Below are positions 58,420-64,000 of a stretch of DNA of 64,000 bases, one piece after another. The DNA comes from an uncultured Clostridia bacterium. Its GTDB lineage: Bacteria > Bacillota > Clostridia > Oscillospirales > JAAYOS01. Position 1 is the stretch's first letter. Every line of letters starts with the position of its first letter. The translations under genes were made by a program, and so were the position numbers. A model generated the notes under the pieces. It ran no database searches, was not told the origin of the DNA, and saw nothing but the letters and a program-made list of their open reading frames with translations. Where the stretch lies: the NCBI GenBank assembly GCA_947593925.1, contig CANQDU010000002.1, forward strand, positions 186,001-250,000. Reading direction: 5' to 3'.

Positions 58420-60255
58420 TTACAGCTCCTTGACGCTTTCCGCCACCTTCTCGCTCCTGAACTGGTTGGTGTAGAGCTCATAGTAGTAGCCCTTCTTTGC
58501 CATGAGCTCCTTGTGGCTCCCCTGCTCTATCATCTCGCCGTTGTCTATGACGAGTATCCTGTCCGCGTCGCGGACGGTGGAGAGGCGGTGCGCTATGATG
58601 AAGCTCGTGCGGTTGCGGAGCAGCGTCTCGCTCGCCTTCTGAATTTTGACCTCGCTCTCGGTATCGACAGAGCTCGTCGCCTCGTCGAGCACGAATATCT
58701 TCGGGTCGGCGACTATGGCGCGCGCGAAGCTGATGAGCTGCTTCTGACCGGTCGAGAGCAGTCCGCCGCCCTCGCCGACCTCGGTGTCGTAGCCCTTTTC
58801 GAGCGTGCGGATGAATTCGTCCGCGCCGACCATCTTCGCGGCGTTCTCAATGTCCTCGTCCGAGGCGTCGAGGCGGCCGTAGCGAATGTTGTCGCGTATC
58901 GTCCCGCTGAAGAGGTGCGGCTGCTGGAGGACGTACCCGAGCCGCGACTGGAGCCAGAGCTGGCTCCGCTCGCGGATGTTCACGCCGTCGATGAGTATCT
59001 CGCCCTCCTGCGGCTCGTAGAAGTGGCAGACGAGGTTGACTATCGTGCTCTTGCCCGAGCCCGTCTCGCCGACGAGGGCGATGTTCTCGCCCGCGCGGAC
59101 CTTGAGATTGAAGTTCTTGAGGACCGGTTCGCCCTCGATGTAGCTGAAGCTGACGTTGCGGAACTCGACCTCGCCCTTCACGTCCTCCCAGTTCTCGCGC
59201 TTCGGGTCGAAGAGGTCGCCGTACTTGGCGATGACCTCGTCGCTGTCGCGGATGTCGCTCTCGGCGTTCAGAACATCTATGACGCGCTCTGCCGCCGCCT
59301 GGGACGACTGGAAGTCCGCAAAGATGCGCGCGAAGTTGCGTATCGGCTCGAACATCATGTTGCCCATGTTGATAAACAGGTTCAGCGTGCCGATGGAGAT
59401 GACCATGTTCGTCACATCCACGCCGCCCTTGACGAGCACCGCTCCGACCGCTATGCTGATTATCATCGACGCGACCGGCATATAGAGCGCGGAGATCATC
59501 GCGGCGCGCATGCTCGCGCCGCGCATGGCGGCGGTGGTCGAGAAGAACTCGCGGTTGTTCAGTTCCTCGCGCACGAGCGTCTTAGTCGTCCGGGCGCCCA
59601 TGATGCCCTCGTTTATCGCGGAGGTTATCATCGAGTTCAAGCGGCGGGTCTCGCGCTGATGGCGGAGTATCCGCTTCTGGAAGAAGACGCTGACAAGGGC
59701 AAGTATCGGCATGGCCGCGAGCAGTATGAGCGCGAGCCGCCAGTTGATGATGAACATTCCGACAAGCCCCGCGATTATCGCCATTATGCCCCAGCCGAGG
59801 TCGATGAAGCACCACGAGATGGTCTCGACCGTGCGGCTCACGTCGGTCGTGACGCGGGCGAGCAGGTAGCCGACCGACGTCTTGTCGAAGTAGCTGAACG
59901 AGAGCGTCTGGAGCTTGCGGAACTCCGCGTTGCGGATGTCCGCGTTGAGGTTTGCCTCAAGCGTTCCACAGGCGCGGCTGAACGCGAGCGTGAGCGCCGC
60001 GTACACGAGCTGCAGTCCGACCGCAACGAAGATGTAGAGCGAGATGCCGTTCATCGACATGGCTCCGATGAAGTCGTCTATAGCCCAGCTCGAGACGAGC
60101 TGTGAGCAGAAGTCGAGTATGCCTGTGAGCGCGCCCGCAAGCGCGGCTATCCAGATATACTTTTTGCTCATCGAGGCAAAGCCGAGGATCCTTCTCCACG
60201 TTCCCCAGTTTATCTTCTGATTTTGGTACTCTTTTTCTTTTATCGCGCTGTTCAT
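58420..60255 (-). CDS. ABC exporter, ATPase-permease subunit B
   Basis: A 611-residue half transporter. Six helices over about residues 30-330 (YIWIAALAGALTGILDF to MVISIGTLNLFINMGNMMF); the NBD has Walker A LVGETGSGKSTIVNLV, Q-loop YVLQQPHLFSGTIRDN, signature LLSTGQKQLISFARA (Thr in place of the first signature Gly), Walker B IFVLDEATSSVDTES with the catalytic Glu, and switch IAHRLST. It pairs with the next gene, two bases upstream, in a heterodimer of the BmrCD/TM287-288 kind, exporting drugs or lipids. Substrate unknown. Confidence 0.93.
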   Translation of the reverse strand: MNSAIKEKEYQNQKINWGTWRRILGFASMSKKYIWIAALAGALTGILDFCSQLVSSWAIDDFIGAMSMNGISLYIFVAVGLQLVYAALTLAFSRACGTLEANLNADIRNAEFRKLQTLSFSYFDKTSVGYLLARVTTDVSRTVETISWCFIDLGWGIMAIIAGLVGMFIINWRLALILLAAMPILALVSVFFQKRILRHQRETRRLNSMITSAINEGIMGARTTKTLVREELNNREFFSTTAAMRGASMRAAMISALYMPVASMIISIAVGAVLVKGGVDVTNMVISIGTLNLFINMGNMMFEPIRNFARIFADFQSSQAAAERVIDVLNAESDIRDSDEVIAKYGDLFDPKRENWEDVKGEVEFRNVSFSYIEGEPVLKNFNLKVRAGENIALVGETGSGKSTIVNLVCHFYEPQEGEILIDGVNIRERSQLWLQSRLGYVLQQPHLFSGTIRDNIRYGRLDASDEDIENAAKMVGADEFIRTLEKGYDTEVGEGGGLLSTGQKQLISFARAIVADPKIFVLDEATSSVDTESEVKIQKASETLLRNRTSFIIAHRLSTVRDADRILVIDNGEMIEQGSHKELMAKKGYYYELYTNQFRSEKVAESVKEL

Positions 60256-60257
60256 GC

Positions 60258-62066
60258 TTACACCTCCTCCGCCTGCATACTCTGTATGTCATAGGTGCGG
60301 CGGTAGATCCCGCCGAGCTTCAGGAGCTCGTCGTGCGTGCCTTCCTCGGCTATGCGGCCGTCCTTCAGCACGAAGATCTTATCCGCCTCCATGAGCGTGG
60401 TTATGCGATGGGAGATTATGATGGTAGTTGTTCCCTTGCGCCGCTCCTTCAGCGACGCGCGTATCTGCGCGTCGGTCTTGGAGTCAACGGCGCTAAGCGA
60501 GTCGTCGAAGATGAGTATATTGCTGTCGCCAATGAGCGAGCGCGCTATCGCGACGCGCTGCTTCTGACCGCCGGAGAGCGTTACGCCGCGCTCGCCTACA
60601 ACTGTGTCGTAGCCCTGCTCGAAGGACTCTATGTCGTCGTGAATGGCCGCGACCTTCGCTGCCTCGTAGACGCGCTCCGGCTCGGGTGTTTCGAGCTTGA
60701 TGCCGATGTTCTGCATTATCGTCTTCGAGTAGAGGAACGGCTCCTGGAGGACTATTCCGATGTGGTCGCGGAGATAGTGCTTGCTCATTCTGTTTATGTC
60801 CTCGCCGCCTATTGTGATGTGACCCGAATTCACGTCGTAGAGCCGCTGGAGCAGCTGCGCGAGCGTGCTCTTGCCCGAGCCGGTGCCGCCGAGTATCGCG
60901 ACGGTCGAGCCGCCCTCGATGTGCATGTTGAGCCCGTCGAGCACCTTCTGACCCTTCTCGTAACCGAAGGTGACGTCCCGGAAGTCGATGTCGCCGCCGA
61001 GCGGAGGCGTGCTGCCGTTCTCGTTTTCATCCTCCGGCTTGGCGTTCAGCACCTCCTCGATACGCCCGACCGATATGAGCGAGCGTCCGAGGTCGGAGAG
61101 GACGCGGCCGAAGTTGCGGAGCGGCCAGATGAATATGTACACGTAGCTCATGAAAGCCGTGTACTCGCCTACCGAGAGGCTCTGGTCCTTCACCGCGAAT
61201 ATTATCCCGAAGATGCCGACGAGCGCTATCTGTATGCCGCTCACAACGTCGAGCCCGCTCCAGAGGTTTGCAAACATGTTGTTCAGCTTTACCGTGCGGC
61301 GGCGGAGCTCCTCGTTACTCTTGAGGTACTTGTCGAGCTCGAAGCGCTCGCGTCCGAACGCACGGACTACGCGCGTACCCGTCAGGTTCTCCTGCGCTAT
61401 CGTGTACATGTCCGACTCCTGGTTCTCAAGCTCGATAAAGAGGTTCTGTATCCGCTTGAAGAATATCATCGACGTTATGACGATGAACGGAGCAAGCGAC
61501 AGAGTTATGAGCGCGAGGCGCAGGTGCAGGTTCGCCATGACTATGAGTCCGACGACGAAGAGGCAAATCGTCCTCACAAACTCAAGGAGCGTGCCGCTGA
61601 TGAAGCGGCGCAGAGTCTCCATATCGTTTGTTGCGCGCTGGATGAGGTCGCCCGTCTGGACGGTGGCGTGATAGCGGAACGGGAGGCTCTGCACGTGCGA
61701 ATACACGCGGTCGCGCAGGCGCTTTATCATGCCCTCGCTCGCCTTGCTGTTGACGTAGGTGCGAAGGAATGTGAGAAGTCCGCTCGCGAGGCGGAAGCCT
61801 ATCATCGCCGCCGCCATTATGAGCAGGCTGCGGAGCGCGTCCACGCGCAGGGCGCTCTCCCCTCCTATCATGTCAATGAACCACCGGAAGTAGCCGGGTA
61901 CGTCCACCGGCTTCGAGTCGAGAACCGAGTCGATAGTCACCGACATAACAAGCGGGCTGACAAACGACAGGTATATCTCAACAGCCATGAATACCAGTCC
62001 GACAGCGAGCAGCCACTTAAATCCCTTTAGGTAACCAAGCAGCGCTCTTAACCGCTGATTGTTCAA
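60258..62066 (-). CDS. ABC exporter, ATPase-permease subunit A
   Basis: A 602-residue half transporter. Helices over about residues 15-310; NBD with Walker A ILGGTGSGKSTLAQLL, Q-loop IVLQEPFLYSKTIMQN, intact signature VTLSGGQKQRVAIARSL, Walker B ILIFDDSLSAVDSKT with Asp replacing the catalytic Glu, and IISHRITTL. So this subunit carries the degenerate Walker B that complements the altered signature of its partner. TTG start at 62066 after GGAGGG. Confidence 0.93.
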   Translation of the reverse strand: MNNQRLRALLGYLKGFKWLLAVGLVFMAVEIYLSFVSPLVMSVTIDSVLDSKPVDVPGYFRWFIDMIGGESALRVDALRSLLIMAAAMIGFRLASGLLTFLRTYVNSKASEGMIKRLRDRVYSHVQSLPFRYHATVQTGDLIQRATNDMETLRRFISGTLLEFVRTICLFVVGLIVMANLHLRLALITLSLAPFIVITSMIFFKRIQNLFIELENQESDMYTIAQENLTGTRVVRAFGRERFELDKYLKSNEELRRRTVKLNNMFANLWSGLDVVSGIQIALVGIFGIIFAVKDQSLSVGEYTAFMSYVYIFIWPLRNFGRVLSDLGRSLISVGRIEEVLNAKPEDENENGSTPPLGGDIDFRDVTFGYEKGQKVLDGLNMHIEGGSTVAILGGTGSGKSTLAQLLQRLYDVNSGHITIGGEDINRMSKHYLRDHIGIVLQEPFLYSKTIMQNIGIKLETPEPERVYEAAKVAAIHDDIESFEQGYDTVVGERGVTLSGGQKQRVAIARSLIGDSNILIFDDSLSAVDSKTDAQIRASLKERRKGTTTIIISHRITTLMEADKIFVLKDGRIAEEGTHDELLKLGGIYRRTYDIQSMQAEEV

Positions 62067-62212
62067 AAGTATCCCTCCAAACTAAAGATATGTGCAAACG
62101 GCCGCAACCCTCGACCGCGTTGCCTCGAAAAGATCATGCTCCGCATAAGGCGCTTTCGCCCTACGGACGCTGCGGGACGGCGCACGTCCCCGGAGGATTC
62201 GCTTTCACGCGC

Positions 62213-62243
62213 AAAAAAAACTGCGGGCGTCTGCCCGCAGTTT
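62213..62243 (-). terminator. Intrinsic terminator of the small cre-controlled gene
   Basis: Minus strand AAACTGCGGGC-AGAC-GCCCGCAGTTT followed by a run of T (eight A on the plus strand). Perfect 11-bp stem. Confidence 0.88.
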
Positions 62244-62289
62244 GCTGAAGTCGTATTTCCACGGGCTCGGCCCGCGGACAGGAAAAAGC

Positions 62290-62427
62290 CTATCCCAAGA
62301 CCGGCAGATATTCATTTTTGGGCGCAGTACCCCTATTGCAGACAGCCCTGAATATGCGGAGAATGCTGTCGCAAGCCGCGTCATTGAAGTTATAGCCGTG
62401 CTCGAAACGCTCTGTTGTCCTGCTCAT
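62290..62427 (-). CDS. Small protein of unknown function (45 aa, uncalled in track)
   Basis: An ORF of 45 residues on the minus strand beginning MSRTTERFEHGYNFNDAAC and ending KNEYLPVLG, too short for the track. Not recognised. Support for it being real: a consensus promoter (62497-62525), a cre-type operator, a ribosome site (AAAGGGG about ten bases before the ATG), and a strong terminator 47 bases after the stop make a complete transcription unit of about 280 bases. The peptide has two Cys, several Arg and a helical middle (DSILRIFRAVCNRG), without signal peptide or membrane helix. It could instead be a short reading frame on a regulatory RNA. Confidence 0.5.
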   Translation of the reverse strand: MSRTTERFEHGYNFNDAACDSILRIFRAVCNRGTAPKNEYLPVLG

Positions 62428-62468
62428 CCTGCCGATCCCCTTTCTTTAAGAATAAATGCGGAGCTGCG

Positions 62469-62482
62469 TGAAAGCGTTTTCA
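62469..62482 (-). promoter_or_regulatory. Catabolite-responsive element (CcpA site)
   Basis: Minus strand TGAAAACGCTTTCA fits the cre consensus TGWAARCGYTWNCW at all positions. It lies about 15 bases downstream of the -10 box, where CcpA binding represses. Confidence 0.65.
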
Positions 62483-62496
62483 CCCCACAGCTATAA

Positions 62497-62525
62497 ACTA
62501 TACCACAGCCCGCAATATCTGTCAA
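62497..62525 (-). promoter_or_regulatory. Consensus sigma-A promoter of the small gene
   Basis: Minus strand TTGACA (62525-62520), 17 bases, TATAGT (62502-62497). Near perfect. Confidence 0.8.
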
Positions 62526-62620
62526 GAGATATTTTCAAAAAATTACAAGCAAACGAAATGCCCAATACTCCCCGCTACCGAACGACTTCTCGCCCCGCTC
62601 TCCGGCGCGCTTCGAGCGCC

Positions 62621-62851
62621 GGCCTCGCAGAGTTTTGCCGCCAAAGGCGGCGAAATAGGTTTCAATCATTTTCGGCGGCGGCGTGTAAAATGCGCCCTCG
62701 AACCCATTACTGCATCCAACTTCCTACCGGGCGCATCAGACCTCGGCGCTTCGCGCCGACGTCCCGACTTTCTGCTGATTGCAGGAGAAAATACCTCTCG
62801 TGAAGAGTGCGTCGAAGACGGCGAAGCCGTCGAGGCGCATAGCGCAGCGCT
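62621..62851. repeat. Composite palindromic repeat, copy C
   Basis: The 62526-62983 gap holds no gene. GCCTCGCAGAGTTTTGCCGCC, then ATCATTTTCGGCGGCGGCGTG, a block of about 75 bases shared with copy B (CGCCCTCGAACCCATTACTG through CGCGCCGACGTCCCGAC), then TGCGTCGAAGACGGCGAAGC and GTCGAGGCGCATAGCGCAGCGC, the last shared with copy A. Preceded by a GGCGCGC-TTC-GAGCGCC hairpin. Confidence 0.75.
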
Positions 62852-62853
62852 TA

Positions 62854-62979
62854 CTGTCGGTAGGGCTTCGCCCTATCCGACAGTTTCACTTGGAATTGCG
62901 CAAGCGCAGTTCCAAGTGAACTTCTCGCTGCAAATTGGTAAGGGGGGCAGACAAAGTCTGCCCCCGCGATTTGCAGCGA
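62854..62979. other. Three nested hairpins between repeat C and the SLH gene
   Basis: CTGTCGG-t-AGGGC-TTC-GCCCT-at-CCGACAG (about 62854-62882), a TTCACTTGGAA...TTCCAAGTGAA stem (62884-62920), and CGCTGCAAAT...ATTTGCAGCG enclosing GGGGGCAGAC-AAA-GTCTGCCCCC (62927-62978). The last one directly follows the SLH stop codon and probably ends its transcript. Confidence 0.65.
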
Positions 62980-62983
62980 ATTA

Positions 62984-64000
62984 TTAGTACAGTCCGTAGA
63001 GGAGCTTCGCGCCCTCGGCGCGGGTGACGTTCGCGCCGGGACGCACCGTACCGTCGCTGTATCCGGTGACGATGCCGAGATTTACGAGCACCGAGACGTA
63101 CTCGCGCGCGTACTCAGGTATGGCGGATGCATCGCTGAACGGTACCGTCGTGTCGGAGTAGCCCTTCGGGAGCGTTCTGCCGATTATCGTCATTATCTCG
63201 GCGCGGGTGATGGTAGCGTTCGGGTCGAAGAACAGGCTTCCGTCCTTTGCACCCTTGCCGTTGATTATACCCTCCAGGTACATGGCGACCACCGCGCCGC
63301 GCGCATACTCGGGTATCGAGTCCATATCGGTATACGGCAGGGACGCCGACTCATAGCGCGCGGTGTCGATGCCGAGGTAATTTGCCATCATCTCCGCAAA
63401 CTCGACTCTTGTCAGCGCGGCGGCCGGCCGGAAGCTCATGCTCCCGTCGGAGGATACGGTATAGTTCTTCTCAAGCGCTCCCCTGTCATACAGGTAATCG
63501 ACATAAGGAGCGGACCAGTGTTCGCCGACGTCGCCAAAAACGCTCTTTGCCGAGGCCTTGCCGAGCTCGAGGCTGTGACGGATGAGGTTGCCGTCCGGGT
63601 CGGACACGGTGACCGTGAGGCGGTGCAGCATCCCGTCCTGCGGATCGGCGACTATCGCCGCAAAGAGCAGCGTGGATGCGTCGTAGTAGAAGCCGGTACG
63701 CTCGCCGTCCATCGTCACGCGGACGCCGGAGGGATCCACCGCTTCCCCGCCGTCAGACAGCTTCGCGGTCACAAGTACCGAGCCGGGCGTTATCGCGGAG
63801 TCTGTTTTAACATCGCTGAGAGTCGGTACGGCGGACGACGCGGCCGCGTCCCTTCCAGCGACTATCTGGTCGAGGTAGAGGGTGCCGGTCTTGCGCTCGG
63901 AGTTCACAAGCGATACCGAGAGGCTCGTGACCTCTGCGGCTCCGGCCGGCAGAGCGAGGCTCACCGCCTTATATCCGTTGAAGTCGAGAGTTACGGGAGT
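62984..64000 (-). CDS. Exported SLH-domain protein, 5' end beyond window
   Basis: Open to the right edge; the visible 338 residues begin TPVTLDFNGYKAVSLALPAGAAEV, which continues the track ORF upstream of its GTG. The first part is a galactose-binding-like domain ending GTLYLDQIVAGRD, then an Ig-like domain (SVLVTAKLSDGGEAVDPSGVRVTMDG to LTVTVSDPDGNLIRHSLEL), then three SLH repeats (DVGEHWSAPYVDYLYDRGAL, RPAAALTRVEFAEMMANYLG; NATITRAEIMTIIGRTL; GYSDGTVRPGANVTRAEGAKLLYGLY). The domain order resembles the C-terminus of phosphodiester glycosidase surface proteins; the catalytic part is outside the window. Confidence 0.8.
   Translation of the reverse strand, partial: TPVTLDFNGYKAVSLALPAGAAEVTSLSVSLVNSERKTGTLYLDQIVAGRDAAASSAVPTLSDVKTDSAITPGSVLVTAKLSDGGEAVDPSGVRVTMDGERTGFYYDASTLLFAAIVADPQDGMLHRLTVTVSDPDGNLIRHSLELGKASAKSVFGDVGEHWSAPYVDYLYDRGALEKNYTVSSDGSMSFRPAAALTRVEFAEMMANYLGIDTARYESASLPYTDMDSIPEYARGAVVAMYLEGIINGKGAKDGSLFFDPNATITRAEIMTIIGRTLPKGYSDTTVPFSDASAIPEYAREYVSVLVNLGIVTGYSDGTVRPGANVTRAEGAKLLYGLY

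Noticed and set aside
62242-62496. 84-codon plus-strand ORF opposite the small cre-controlled gene
   Set aside because: No promoter or ribosome site on that strand; the minus strand has a full set of signals.

Overview
The window looks like a chromosomal segment of a GC-rich, endospore-forming, anaerobic member of the Clostridia (Bacillota), most likely Oscillospirales or a relative. The reasons are a complete spoIIIA operon, spoIIGA-sigE, yunB, a SpoIID-domain gene, spoIIM, SLH-domain surface proteins, the clostridial order nusB/Kae1-like/xseA/xseB/ispA/dxs/tlyA/nadK/argR/recN, and ferredoxin-tailed enzymes. The genus cannot be fixed by eye.

Layout. 1-9.6 kb: truncated thiamine pyrophosphokinase, a GNAT enzyme, the mother-cell switch spoIIGA-sigE, lon-ysxC, then an SLH/GH18 exported protein and yunB on the minus strand, and a DUF421/DUF4363 pair. 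9.6-16.5 kb: ligA and spoIIIAA to spoIIIAH, with a sigma-E-like promoter. 16.5-28.7 kb: a housekeeping operon (Asp23-type protein, nusB, Kae1-like paralog, xseA, xseB, ispA, DUF212) that ends at a terminator, followed by a roughly 620-nt structured RNA with its own strong promoter, then a membrane protein, dxs, tlyA, nadK, argR and recN. Position, size, end pairing and the adjacent membrane protein identify the RNA as OLE (Ornate Large Extremophilic) RNA and the protein as its partner OapA. 28.7-36.9 kb: minus-strand asd-dapA-dapB (lysine/diaminopimelate and dipicolinate precursor route) and plus-strand SpoIID-like/queA/alpha-galactosidase, reading from face-to-face promoters. 37-46 kb: beta-lactamase-fold hydrolase, SDR epimerase, cytidylate kinase-like protein, nrdR-msrA-free-Met sulfoxide reductase, small membrane proteins, and an adaptor plus MacB-type permease without an ATPase. 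46-53 kb: tyrosine recombinase, an AT-richer padR/DUF2812 pair, a ferredoxin-tailed aldo/keto reductase behind a MerR-type promoter, DUF624, and an XerD-like protein with altered active site next to spoIIM. 53-64 kb: TIGR04086, yajC, tgt, nitroreductase, GNAT, rsgA, a heterodimeric ABC exporter, a previously uncalled 45-codon ORF with promoter, cre site and terminator, and a truncated SLH protein.

Three gene-free gaps (about 37.0, 53.9 and 62.7 kb) carry copies of one composite palindromic repeat family and very long perfect hairpins capped by three-base loops. The strongest findings are the OLE/OapA locus, this repeat family, and the small cre-controlled gene. All assignments are from reading the sequence; no database search was possible.
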